A stretch of 64,000 nucleotides of DNA from Rhizobium sp. 18065 (GCF_902706095.1 NZ_CACSJP010000002.1:62001-126000), one strand, 5' to 3'; shown: positions 18,170 through 26,695, counted from the first letter of the stretch. The notes: generated by a model not told the origin, from the sequence alone. Translations and numbers: made by a program.

Positions 18170-18240
18170 TGGACCAAATCCACCGATTTTAACACTGGAT
18201 TTGGTCCAATGGACCACCTGCAATACCCTTGGACCAAATT
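18170..18240 (+). promoter_or_regulatory. inverted and direct TGGACCAAAT repeats upstream of the integrase remnant
   Basis: Arms TGGACCAAATCCA (18170-18182) and TGGATTTGGTCCA (18196-18208) are exact reverse complements with a 13-nt spacer; a third half-site (TTGGACCAAATT) lies at 18229-18240. The cluster ends 12 nt before the integrase ATG. It looks like a repressor operator or an arm-type integrase-binding array. The left copy of this region at 6.6 kb lacks most of it. Confidence 0.5.
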
Positions 18241-18251
18241 AGGAACCAGTC

Positions 18252-18879
18252 ATGGGCACGATCAGCGCGCAAGCGCAAGGATGGCAGCGTCGCCTACCGG
18301 GCGCGAGTGAGGGTCATGCAGGATGGCGTGACTTATCACGAGACCGAGACCTTTGACAGACGTCCTGCGGCTGCAGCCTGGATTTCAAAACGCGAACGGG
18401 AACTCTCCAAACCAGGGGCAGTCGCCAATGTTGCCGCTGCTGATCCTAGCCTCGCAAAGACCATCGACGGATACACGGAGGAATCCTTCAGAGCGATCGG
18501 TCGCACAAAAGCGCAAATCCTGAAGGCAATAGAGAACGACGACATCGCCATCATGCCCTGCTCTTCGAGCAAATCGAGAGACATCATTGAACTTCTGCCG
18601 TCGCTAACGGCCAAGCCGCAAACCGTGGGAAACTCCGCCAGTCATCTCGCGGCGATCTTCGCCATTGCGCGGCCGATGTGGGACTACCGGCTCGAAGAAC
18701 AGGAGATGACGGACGCAATCAGGGTCGCTCGACGCATGGGAATTATCTCCCGTTCCGCGCAACGCGATCGAAGACCTCACCATATCTGGTGTGGCGCAAT
18801 GGGGGCGAGAGCAGGAGGTCCGCTTTTGGCGCAGGGAAGAACGACAGCGGACCTAAATCTCCAGGATCCGATGTTCTGA
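18252..18879 (+). pseudogene. tyrosine-recombinase-type integrase, N-terminal fragment, frameshifted
   Basis: The translation MGTIS, then (after a frame change at about 18266) ARKRKDGSVAYRARVRV, then YHETETFDRRPAAAAWISKRE resembles the arm-binding and core-binding N-terminus of site-specific integrases. Similarity continues through SHLAAIFAIARPMWDYRL to about 18770. The catalytic C-terminal half with the Arg-His-Arg-Tyr residues is absent and the frame changes again before the stop at 18879. The intact start requires two extra bases near 18266. It is therefore a dead remnant marking a mobile-element boundary. Confidence 0.7.
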
Positions 18880-19012
18880 ATTGACCCAGGACAAACCATT
18901 GGCGGTCTCTCGGTGGTCGACTGCTTCGCGCGCCTCTGCGGACATTCAAAACCATGATGTTTGATTGGCTTGAGATGCAATGCGTTCCAGGGTCGGCACT
19001 GCAAGTGACAAA

Positions 19013-20083
19013 TCAGGCCGAGAGCCTCCACATCCGCACACGACCTGTGCCGCGCAATTCCGTTTCCTCGAGAGGGTCGCAAACAAATTTTGGTCCAAGC
19101 AGTTGGTGAGTTGCATCCGAAATACGGATCTCATCCGGCTCCGCGGACGTTTGAATGCGTGAGGCGAGATTGACTGTCTCGCCCCACAGGTCGTAGGCGA
19201 ACCGCCTTTTGCCTATGACGCCAGCGACGATTGGTCCGGAGTGAATTCCAATTCTGAGTCTTAACGGTTCTCCTGCGAAACGTTCGCGCTTAACCGCCTT
19301 GCGCAGTTCAAGTGCATAGCGCGCGAGGGCATTTGCGTGATCGGATCGTGCGACGGGCAGCCCAGCGACCACCATCACACAGTCGCCGATTGTCTTGATC
19401 TTTTCGCAGCCGTATCGTTCCGAGAGCCGATCCGCCGTCTTGAAGAAGTAATTCAACATGGCGAGTGTTGTCACGGCTCCGACGCTCCGCGTTCTTTCCG
19501 TAAAGCCGACGATGTCGGCAAAAAGAACACTCACCTCTGCGTGATTGTCGGCAATTTTTTTGTGAGCCTTCAACCGCTCCGCGATCGACGCCGGAAGGAT
19601 GTTGAGGAGTAGAGATTCGGCGCGCTGGTATTCACGCGACAGTCCTTCCTGGCTCTTCCTCAACGCCTCGTTCGTCGATTGCAGTTTCTCGTTGAGTTGA
19701 CGCTCCCTCTCCTCCAGGAGTGTCATTTCATAGGCTTTCTGTTGAAGCCGCTGCTTAATGTCGCGTTCAACAGTGGTGTCAAGAAAAAGCAGCCACACGC
19801 AGGCATTGCCGGCAAAAAGATGAAGGTCCGCGACACGCCCGTTGGGCAGTTCTACCATGGCCATATGATATGGGAGCTCTGGGCAAGGTAACAAACCTTC
19901 CATGAATTCAAGTTGATCGACAACAGGCTTGCCAATGCTAAGCGACGAAAGCCCGTAATGTTCAACGCTTCCGCCCTTGGCAGCTATGCAAAGCCGGGCG
20001 TCAATTTTCAGATATGCGACAGAGTGCTCATTGTAGAAGAAATCATAAATCCAGCTTCCGATTTCTCTTGGCAATCTACGCAT
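19013..20083 (-). CDS. class III adenylate/guanylate cyclase with N-terminal PAS-like domain
   Basis: Predicted cytosolic 356-residue cyclase. Residues 15-105 resemble a PAS-like sensor, residues 108-160 a coiled-coil linker, and 165-356 the catalytic domain. Both metal-binding aspartates are present (Asp190 in LFADIVGFT, Asp234 in TIGDCVMVV). The lysine before TIGD and the aspartate in FAYDLWGETVNLASR are the adenine-recognising pair, so ATP is the likely substrate. It starts 3 nt after the small-GTPase stop, so it is the last gene of a four-gene operon and probably the output of the GTPase/OmpA module (inference). Confidence 0.92.
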   Translation of the reverse strand: MRRLPREIGSWIYDFFYNEHSVAYLKIDARLCIAAKGGSVEHYGLSSLSIGKPVVDQLEFMEGLLPCPELPYHMAMVELPNGRVADLHLFAGNACVWLLFLDTTVERDIKQRLQQKAYEMTLLEERERQLNEKLQSTNEALRKSQEGLSREYQRAESLLLNILPASIAERLKAHKKIADNHAEVSVLFADIVGFTERTRSVGAVTTLAMLNYFFKTADRLSERYGCEKIKTIGDCVMVVAGLPVARSDHANALARYALELRKAVKRERFAGEPLRLRIGIHSGPIVAGVIGKRRFAYDLWGETVNLASRIQTSAEPDEIRISDATHQLLGPKFVCDPLEETELRGTGRVRMWRLSA

Positions 20084-20086
20084 GGT

Positions 20087-20581
20087 CTATGCGGTGACCA
20101 TCGAGGCAAGCTGATGAAACGCATCATCAACATGCTCACCCGAAAGCGCACTTGTCAGATGGATTTGCCATCCAAGTTGCCTGAATTCGTCAATCTCACG
20201 ATCCGATATTTCCCACCGATCTCTCAGGTCGGATTTGTTGAGCAGCAGCAGGAACGGCATGGCGCCGAATTCGGCCTCGGCCCGCTCGCGCAGAGTGAGC
20301 GCCACGGCAAGGGTTGCGGCGCGGGTCCCATCGGCGACAAGCACGAGCCCGGTCGCACCCCTCACATTGCTGACGCGGAATGAACCGATGTCGTCTTCGC
20401 CGGCCAGATCCCACAAAATCAGATCCACGGTTCTGTTCGGGAGTGCGACACTCTTCTTGTCGATTTTCACTCCCACCGTGGTCAGGTAGGTATCTGAAAA
20501 GATGCTTTGCACAAACCTGCGCACCAGACTCGTCTTTCCGACAGAGAAGCCACCCAACATGCAGATCTTCTTTTGCAACAT
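20087..20581 (-). CDS. Rab/Ras-like small GTPase
   Basis: A 164-residue single-domain GTPase. G1 is GGFSVGKT (10-17), the switch I threonine lies in LTTVG (34-35), G3 is WDLAGED (57-63), G4 is NKSD (115-118) and G5 is TSA (143-145). Residue 62, which corresponds to the catalytic glutamine of Ras (DTAGQE), is glutamate here, so intrinsic hydrolysis may be slow. It lacks a lipidation tail. It is packed between the OmpA-like gene (12 nt) and the cyclase (3 nt), which suggests that it relays a signal from the envelope protein to the cyclase. Confidence 0.92.
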   Translation of the reverse strand: MLQKKICMLGGFSVGKTSLVRRFVQSIFSDTYLTTVGVKIDKKSVALPNRTVDLILWDLAGEDDIGSFRVSNVRGATGLVLVADGTRAATLAVALTLRERAEAEFGAMPFLLLLNKSDLRDRWEISDREIDEFRQLGWQIHLTSALSGEHVDDAFHQLASMVTA

Positions 20582-20593
20582 CCCAGCTCCGCA

Positions 20594-23293
20594 CTACTCC
20601 AGGTTTACCGTAATCGAAACCCGGCGATTGGTGGAGCTCCCCGTTCGACTATTTTCAGGCACCACCGGTTCAAAGGTGCCAGCACCCCGAACCAGCAGCA
20701 GTTCCGGCGCAACACCGCGCTTGTTGAGCAGCGCACGAACCGTTTCGGCGCGGGAAGCGCTCATCGACACATTGGCCGCCTCACGGCCCGTGGCATCCGC
20801 ATGGCCGGTCAACATGAACCGCGCTGTTACGCCTGCCTTGCGAGCCTTTTGGGCGAATTCCTTGATCTGCTCCGCCAACCTGTCGAGGACCGGCGTCTGC
20901 TCCGGTCCCGGCACAGCCTTGCCGGAATAGAAGAAGATATCGGTCGCCTGGATGGCCTCTCTCAAATAATTAAGTTCTGCAAGGTTCAGCTCACGCAGTT
21001 GCGCGACATCCAGAACCACACCGTCCGCCGAAAGTTGCTCCGCGGAGGCCCGCGCACGGTTTATCCAGTTGGCAGGAGCCACACCCTCGGCAACGATCCG
21101 GCCCTGGACGATCGAAAGTCGTACTGTATCTGGCGGAGACAGCGACGCCGTCAGCCGCTTCAACACGAACTCCGGCTCAAGGCTCTGATAGAATTGCCAT
21201 TGCGCATGAACCCGGGCGGGATCGACCTGCGTTCCGGACAGCAGCGACTGCGGGTCGGCGCCGAGCGGGTCCCTCAGGCCGGAAATGTAGAATTGCCCGC
21301 CCCTCGCCGTTTGTTGGGCGACGACGATGCCAGGCTGGGCCTCAAGCCGCGACACATAGGCTTGCCAGCGCTCTGCCGCGCGTGCTTCGGGGCTCACGTC
21401 ACGAACCTTGGAGATGTCGAATTCCGGTCCGCCTGCCGAAAGCTGTCTGGCCGCAGCACGCGCCCGTTCTATCCAGGTGTCGGGAGCCTCGCCCTCGGCA
21501 ACGATGCTATTCTTGACGATCGAAAGTCGTACTGTATCGGGCGGAGTCAGCGACGCCGTCAGTCGCTTCAACACGAACTCCAGCTCAAGGCTCTGATAGA
21601 ATTGCCATTGCGAATGAACCCGGGCGGGATCAACCTGCGTTCCGGACAACAGCGACTGCGGGTCGGTGGCAAGCGCGTCTCTCAGGCCGGAAATGTAGAA
21701 TTGCCCGCCCCTCGCCGTTTGTTGGGCGACGACGATGCCAGGCTGGGCCTCAAGCCGCGACACATAGGCTTGCCAGCGCTCTGCCGCGCGTGCTTCGGGG
21801 CTCACGTCACGAACCTTGGAGATGTCGAATTCCGGTCCGCCTGCCGAAAGCTGTCTGGCCGCAGCACGCGCCCGTTCTATCCAGGTGTCGGGAGCCTCGC
21901 CCTCGGCAACGATGCTATTCTTGACGATCGAAAGTCCTACGGTATCGGGCGGAGCCAGCGACGCCGTCAGCCGTTTCAACACGAACTCCGGCTCAAGGCT
22001 CTGATAGAATTGCCATTGCGAATGAACCTGGGCGGGATCAACCTGCGTTCCGGACAACAGCGACAGCGGGTCGGTTGCAAGCGCGTCTCTCAGGCCGGAA
22101 ATGTAGAATTGCCCGCCCCTCACCGTTTGTTCGGCAACGATAATGCCCGGTTGGGCCTCCAGTCGCGACACATACGCCTGCCAGCGCTGCCCGGATTGCC
22201 AGGAAAGAAAGAGCCAAACGGCTGTCGGGATCGAAACCAGCAGGACTGCAGCCACCACCAGCCACGGAAATCCCTGGTTTGAGTCCTCCTGCTTCAGTTC
22301 AACGCAGGCCTGCAGCCGCGTTTCTATGCCGGCCAACTGAGAGCCGTCGCCGTCGAACTGCTCTAAAGCCTGCGCGTATTCATCATGGATTCGAAGCAAC
22401 ACATCGCGAACGATTTCATGCAGTTCCTCTGGCGGATTTCCCCGGATCACCGCAACCAAGGTCGCAAACGGTCCCACTTCCGACCAGAGACGAAGCTCCC
22501 CGAAGCGGATCGTGTCGAGGCCGCTCTGTTCTTTCTCGTGAAATGAGTCTTTCACAAAGTCCTGGATGGCGCTGAGCATCGAGGAAATGAGTTGGGGATC
22601 CTCACTCGTTGCATTATCGGCAGTTACATGCGCGATCAAAAGCCCCGAATTTCGGTCGATGAGGAAGACATGTTCTACCCGATAGACCAGGGAATGCTTC
22701 AGGACAACTTCCGAGAAGCTGGCACCAGTTCTCCAGGATTCAAATCTCCACTTCAGCCCATGCCAGGTAAATATGTGCCTTAAAGTTTCATTCAGCGACT
22801 GAAAGGTCTGGTCGATCTTTTCCGCGATCGATTTGCGAATTGCCGGCAGAAACACCGGGTACATTATATCCGTAAGCGTGCCCGGGCTCTTCTGGATCGA
22901 CCGTTGCACAGCTCTCTCTACGGCTGGCACAAGGGCCTCGCCGAGTTGCGCATGAGGCGCACGTGCGGTTGCACTGGGAAGAACGCCGCCCACTGCGTCC
23001 GCAAACTGCTCCGGTTCGCCCAGCAGATGCGTAACGCGTGTAAGCTCCGAAATTTCGCGGCCGACCAGCAACTGGCGCAGCGTTTCCATGCGATGATCGG
23101 AGGCTGGAACTCCGTCAAGACGCGCATGATGATCCGGATCGACGTTCCGGGCAATTTCGACCAAAAGAAGAGCCAGAGCCGCGCGATCGATTTCGGTATC
23201 GTTCGAGGCGGCTCTTTGCGGAATCCTGATCGGGTCGACGCTCGACGTCAAGTTCCGATCAACTCCCTTTCCAGCTACGTTCCGAGTTGCCAT
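20594..23293 (-). CDS. inner-membrane protein with roadblock/longin-like cytosolic region, three periplasmic repeats and OmpA domain
   Basis: About 899 residues. Residues 1-342 are predicted cytosolic; 203-312 (YRVEHVFLIDRNSG, then an IQDFVKDSF helix, then AVIRG) resemble roadblock/longin folds that bind small GTPases. Residues 344-364 form one membrane helix. Residues 370-777 are three 136-residue repeats, each starting RWQAYVSRLEAQPG and ending in a BON-like segment. Residues 790-899 are an OmpA C-terminal peptidoglycan-binding domain (GHADATG, NRRVSI). ATG 23293 overlaps the upstream gene by 35 nt and has a weak ribosome site, so the true start may lie slightly downstream. It probably connects the cell wall to the GTPase and cyclase. 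Confidence 0.85.
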   Translation of the reverse strand: MATRNVAGKGVDRNLTSSVDPIRIPQRAASNDTEIDRAALALLLVEIARNVDPDHHARLDGVPASDHRMETLRQLLVGREISELTRVTHLLGEPEQFADAVGGVLPSATARAPHAQLGEALVPAVERAVQRSIQKSPGTLTDIMYPVFLPAIRKSIAEKIDQTFQSLNETLRHIFTWHGLKWRFESWRTGASFSEVVLKHSLVYRVEHVFLIDRNSGLLIAHVTADNATSEDPQLISSMLSAIQDFVKDSFHEKEQSGLDTIRFGELRLWSEVGPFATLVAVIRGNPPEELHEIVRDVLLRIHDEYAQALEQFDGDGSQLAGIETRLQACVELKQEDSNQGFPWLVVAAVLLVSIPTAVWLFLSWQSGQRWQAYVSRLEAQPGIIVAEQTVRGGQFYISGLRDALATDPLSLLSGTQVDPAQVHSQWQFYQSLEPEFVLKRLTASLAPPDTVGLSIVKNSIVAEGEAPDTWIERARAAARQLSAGGPEFDISKVRDVSPEARAAERWQAYVSRLEAQPGIVVAQQTARGGQFYISGLRDALATDPQSLLSGTQVDPARVHSQWQFYQSLELEFVLKRLTASLTPPDTVRLSIVKNSIVAEGEAPDTWIERARAAARQLSAGGPEFDISKVRDVSPEARAAERWQAYVSRLEAQPGIVVAQQTARGGQFYISGLRDPLGADPQSLLSGTQVDPARVHAQWQFYQSLEPEFVLKRLTASLSPPDTVRLSIVQGRIVAEGVAPANWINRARASAEQLSADGVVLDVAQLRELNLAELNYLREAIQATDIFFYSGKAVPGPEQTPVLDRLAEQIKEFAQKARKAGVTARFMLTGHADATGREAANVSMSASRAETVRALLNKRGVAPELLLVRGAGTFEPVVPENSRTGSSTNRRVSITVNLE
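20963..22186 (-). repeat. three tandem 408-bp coding repeats
   Basis: Units lie at 22186-21779, 21778-21371 and 21370-20963, exactly 408 bp apart, so the frame is kept. Positions 21361-21528 and 21769-21936 are identical over 168 nt, while the ends of the array have diverged. This indicates recent duplication or gene conversion inside the OmpA-like gene. Confidence 0.85.
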
Positions 23294-23924
23294 TGCTGCC
23301 GCCGGGATCCTGATTTATGCATTTTGCAACCTCGACAAACAGGCCAGCAAGAAGGTTTCTGTCGGTCTTGACGTGGTTGAGATCGGAGAACATTTTCTCC
23401 ATAAGCATCTGAATGCTTTCGTTCTTTTGCTTGATTTCCTCACGCAGCAAATGATCGATGCGATTTATCCGGTCCGCAACGTCGCGCTCAAGCTCACTCA
23501 ATTGATCCGACAACGAGCGCACCTGCTTCTCAAGCGCCTGATTTTGCTCGCGAAGATTTCGGTCAATCTCCTTGTCGGCCTCGGCTCGCGCATCTTTTTC
23601 GCTCCGCAATTGTGCCGCGAGCGACTCGACCTGTTTCTTTGCATTTGACTCGTAGGTTTCAAGATTGCGCTTGGCCTCGGATTCGACATCCTTGAAGCGC
23701 TGCAGGAACCGTTCTTCAAGCTTGGAAAAACGGCGGTCATAATCCTGCATCTGGTTGCCGAACAGCAGATCGCGTATCTTGTCGACACCTACAGCGTCAC
23801 CGGAGATCCCGCCCTCGCGGCCCTGGGCCGCCAGGAAGTTCAGCCCGTTTCCCTCAATATTACCTAACAGATTTTCATCCGCCTTACTCGTAGAAGAAGC
23901 AGCAATCGAAGGTTCCTTTGCCAT
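23259..23924 (-). CDS. coiled-coil protein of unknown function, first gene of the OmpA-GTPase-cyclase operon
   Basis: About 221 residues from ATG 23924, which has GGAGGG upstream; longer in-frame starts lack a ribosome site. After a low-complexity N-terminus (to about residue 60) most of the protein is charged heptad-like helix (for example RRFSKLEERFLQRFKD and RSLSDQLSELERDVAD), predicting an extended coiled coil. There is no signal peptide or membrane helix. The 3' end overlaps the OmpA-like start. I do not recognise the family; a cytosolic scaffold or effector for the GTPase is a reasonable guess. Confidence 0.75.
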   Translation of the reverse strand: MAKEPSIAASSTSKADENLLGNIEGNGLNFLAAQGREGGISGDAVGVDKIRDLLFGNQMQDYDRRFSKLEERFLQRFKDVESEAKRNLETYESNAKKQVESLAAQLRSEKDARAEADKEIDRNLREQNQALEKQVRSLSDQLSELERDVADRINRIDHLLREEIKQKNESIQMLMEKMFSDLNHVKTDRNLLAGLFVEVAKCINQDPGGSNGNSERSWKGS

Positions 23925-24161
23925 GCTTAAATCCCTCCATTTGAACCCGTGCCACAGTGCAACCCCGTTGAAAGCGAAGAATGTCAGCAAAATAGCTGGC
24001 CCACAAGCCGGAACTCTCTTGACCCAAAACGATTCATGACGCAGCACCATCGGCTCAAGCCGATTCGTGACGCAGTCGAGCGCTAAGTCACCGACGTAGC
24101 GATGTAAATTTTGGGCTAATCAGGTGTCGCTCAAGATATAGACGGCGGAGAGCAATGGGTC

Positions 24162-24566
24162 TCAGCTCAAGAGCTGCGAGAGATGCTCGTGAACGGCAAG
24201 CCATTGACCGTGAGGCTGACGGGCAAAGACGATCGTCTCGCGCTCGTAGTTCGTCACGTTCTCGCCGCCAATCGAGAGATCGGTCTCCACCGCATGTGCG
24301 AAGATCGCGATGTCGCCAAAGAGCTGCACGCTGCGGTTTTTCGAGCGGCAGGCCTTGACGCGGAAGCCGTCGCGGCTTTCCCAGAGCGCCCATTCAGCCT
24401 CATAGGCGGCGCGGTTGGCGAGAGTGCGATTGAGATTGTAGAAGATGAAGGTTGCAGACGGGGAAAAGGCATCGAAGTAAGCCTTGGTGTCGTGGCGGCC
24501 GAAGGCTGTAACGAGAGCGTCGGCTGCGGAAAGCACTGCGGTCGTGTAATCTGTCATCTCTGTCAT
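24162..24566 (-). CDS. SnoaL/NTF2-like small protein
   Basis: About 134 residues with the cone-shaped NTF2-like pattern: an N-terminal helix (AADALVTAFGRHDTKAYFDAF), SPSATFIF, and a C-terminal sheet ending QWLAVHEHLSQ. Proteins of this fold act as small hydrolases, isomerases or ligand binders. The start is placed at ATG 24566, just after the TetR stop; ATG 24557 is also possible. It is co-transcribed with the TetR gene and may act on the ligand sensed there, but no specific function can be assigned. Confidence 0.75.
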   Translation of the reverse strand: MTEMTDYTTAVLSAADALVTAFGRHDTKAYFDAFSPSATFIFYNLNRTLANRAAYEAEWALWESRDGFRVKACRSKNRSVQLFGDIAIFAHAVETDLSIGGENVTNYERETIVFARQPHGQWLAVHEHLSQLLS

Positions 24567-24570
24567 TTCT

Positions 24571-25215
24571 TCAGGATTTCCGTGGAATTCCAACGCGCTT
24601 GACGCTGCTGATCAATTCGGCGATCGGGCGGTTCTGCTCGGCGACGCGGGCCTTGAGCTCTTCAAGTGGCATGCTCTCATGCTTGCAGAACTCGATGAAC
24701 ATCATGTTGAGATTGTTGAAGAATACCTCGCCCAGCGCCCGCGTTTCGACGCCGGCGATGATCACGCCACGCCGCTGGAGCGTCTCGATGAGCTGGACGA
24801 CCTGGGCGCATAGACGCGCGTCAAGTTCGGTATAGCGCTTCGACAGGGGTGTCTCAGGCTGCTGGATCGCGGACGCCATCGCGGTGCGCCACATCTCCTT
24901 GCTGAGATAGACGAGCGAGTGATCGTAATACTGGTTGATCAAGGCGCCGAGCGCCTCGTTCACATTGGGCGGCGGGTTGGCGACAATGCGTTCACCGGCC
25001 TCGAGCACCTCGGTCACTTCCATCGAAACCGTAGCGACAAGAACATCGCCCTTGTTCTGATAGTAGTTGTAAAGCGTGCCGACCGAGACCTCCGCCATCT
25101 CGGCGATGTCCTCGATACGCGCACTGTCATAACCCTGTTCGCGGAATAAAGTTGTGGCCGCTTCCAGGATACGACGGTTCCTGTCGGCCTTCTGTCGGGC
25201 GCGCAATCCGGTCAT
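24571..25215 (-). CDS. TetR family transcriptional regulator
   Basis: A 214-residue one-component regulator. The N-terminal helix-turn-helix is clear: ILEAATTLFREQGYDSARIEDIAEMA, then VSVGTLYNYYQNKGDVL; the C-terminal part is a variable ligand-binding domain. It is divergent from the polyamine-type importer at 25356, with two palindromes in the 140-bp gap between them. The likely role is repression of its own operon and of the importer until an amine or aldehyde ligand appears (inference). Confidence 0.9.
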   Translation of the reverse strand: MTGLRARQKADRNRRILEAATTLFREQGYDSARIEDIAEMAEVSVGTLYNYYQNKGDVLVATVSMEVTEVLEAGERIVANPPPNVNEALGALINQYYDHSLVYLSKEMWRTAMASAIQQPETPLSKRYTELDARLCAQVVQLIETLQRRGVIIAGVETRALGEVFFNNLNMMFIEFCKHESMPLEELKARVAEQNRPIAELISSVKRVGIPRKS

Positions 25216-25236
25216 GGCCAGCTCCTTTGGAATCTC

Positions 25237-25272
25237 CTCAAATTTGAGATTGACTTAAAAAATGAATTCATT
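25237..25272. promoter_or_regulatory. palindromes and promoter-like element in the tetR/importer intergenic region
   Basis: Two perfect 12-bp palindromes occur: CTCAAATTTGAG (25237-25248) and AATGAATTCATT (25261-25272). A TTGACT (25250-25255) lies between them as a possible -35 box for the importer, with the second palindrome inside the spacer, a typical place for a TetR-type operator. The -10 match is weak. Confidence 0.45.
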
Positions 25273-25355
25273 CAATCTTTTTCTCAAGGCGCCGAAACGA
25301 GCGCTACTATTCAACGCGAGGGCTCGATGCGGGTCTTCGACAAGAGGGTGAACAT

Positions 25356-26429
25356 ATGGATAAGACCGTACTGGGCGGGCTCTCCCGCCGCTTGCTTCTT
25401 GCGACAGTTGCCATGTCTGCCTTGTCCGGCGGGGCCTTGGCACAGGAAGAACTGAATGCGCTCGTTTGGTGCGACCACACCGACCAGGCGTTGATCGAAC
25501 CCTTCGAAAAGGCCAACAACGTCAAGGTCAATCTCAAGGAATATGAAGGCACTGGCGCTGGTCTCTCGATCGTCGAGCAGTCGCGCCCGGGTGACTGGGA
25601 CGTCTTCGTGATCGACGGTGTCGACGTGCCGCGTGCCGTCGAGATGGACCTCCTGGCCGAAATCCCGGCCGACAAGCTGCCGACCGCCGACATCTTCCCG
25701 GAGGTCCGCATGGAGGCCAACAACACGAAGGATGGCAAGATCTACGCCGTCACGGAAAAGTTCGGCTACAACACGATTTCATACGACAAGACCAAGGTCG
25801 ACCCGAAGGACATGGAAGACCTGTCGATCTTCTGGTCCGACAAGTACAAGGGCCGCATTGCTATTTATGACTATTACCTGCCGGTGATGGGCCTGGCGGG
25901 CCTTGCCATTGGCAAGAACACAGCGGACCTGACCAAAGATGACCTGCCGGCGATCAGGGAAAAGCTGTTCGAGATGAAAAAGGTCGCGCGCCAGGTGAGC
26001 GACGTCGTCGCGTCGCAGACGGCGCTGGTCAGCGGTGAAGTCGACATCATCCTTGGCGGCGGCGAGTGGGTAACCGCCGGCCTGACCGCAGAAAAGCCGA
26101 ACCTCGACTGGACTGTCCCGAACCAGGGCGCCCTGCGTTGGGCACAGTCGATCGGCGTGTTCAAGGATTCGACCAAACAGGATCTCGCCATCAAGTTCGT
26201 GCAGTACATCTTAAGCCCTGAAGGACAGGCAAAGCTTGCCACCTCCTCATGCTACTGGGGCATGCCGGCAAACTCGAAGGCCGGCGAGCAGCTCTCAGGC
26301 GAGCAGAAGGCGGCTCTGCGGTGGGACAAGCAGCCGGATTACCTGAAGAACACCCAGCTCTATCCGGTGGTCGATGCTGATATGGACACAGCGATGCAGG
26401 ACATCTGGACGGAAATGCTGCAGCAGTAA
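25356..26429 (+). CDS. polyamine-type ABC transporter substrate-binding protein
   Basis: Periplasmic protein of 357 residues with a signal peptide (RRLLLATVAMSALSGGALAQ). The mature part shows the PotD/PotF pattern: LNALVWCDHTDQALIEPFEK, then DVFVIDGVDVPRAVEM, KFGYNTISYD, and SPEGQAKLATSSCYWGMP near the C-terminus. The ATG has GAGGGTG upstream. It is the first gene of an operon with two permeases, ATPase, hydrolase and aldehyde dehydrogenase. Substrates could be a polyamine or another small amine or organic cation; this cannot be decided from sequence. Confidence 0.92.
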   Translation: MDKTVLGGLSRRLLLATVAMSALSGGALAQEELNALVWCDHTDQALIEPFEKANNVKVNLKEYEGTGAGLSIVEQSRPGDWDVFVIDGVDVPRAVEMDLLAEIPADKLPTADIFPEVRMEANNTKDGKIYAVTEKFGYNTISYDKTKVDPKDMEDLSIFWSDKYKGRIAIYDYYLPVMGLAGLAIGKNTADLTKDDLPAIREKLFEMKKVARQVSDVVASQTALVSGEVDIILGGGEWVTAGLTAEKPNLDWTVPNQGALRWAQSIGVFKDSTKQDLAIKFVQYILSPEGQAKLATSSCYWGMPANSKAGEQLSGEQKAALRWDKQPDYLKNTQLYPVVDADMDTAMQDIWTEMLQQ

Positions 26430-26439
26430 ACCGTTGGGA

Positions 26440-26471
26440 CGGGCGCGGCAGCCAATTATCTCCCGCGCCCG
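26440..26471 (+). other. stem-loop after the binding-protein gene
   Basis: Arms CGGGCGCGG (26440-26448) and CCGCGCCCG (26463-26471) form a nine-base stem with a 14-nt loop, starting 10 nt after the stop codon. Position and lack of a T-run fit a partial terminator or 3'-stabilising element that lets the binding protein be made in excess over the permeases. Confidence 0.5.
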
Positions 26472-26695
26472 GCCTCTTTCGACAACGATGTTTGGGTCAA
26501 ATCGCCGTTCACCGACCGTCATCTTCGCGCAGTCAACCGGGGGTTGCGCCCGCATATTGGCGTAACGCGGAGATATCCTGCCTCACCTCGGTTCACCGAA
26601 CAGATATGACCTGTTCGCCGCCGCTACGGGCCGGCATTCGCCAACAGCCGTCCATGAGGACAGCCATACCCAAGCACGAACGGAGTGTCTCGTCC

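Noticed and set aside
20963-22186. Possible CRISPR or satellite array
   Set aside because: The period is 408 bp with no short repeat-spacer pattern, and the repeats are coding and in frame.
20507-22282. 591-codon plus-strand frame with internal repeats opposite the OmpA-like gene
   Set aside because: The repeats only mirror the 408-bp repeats of the real minus-strand gene, whose translation shows clear domains.
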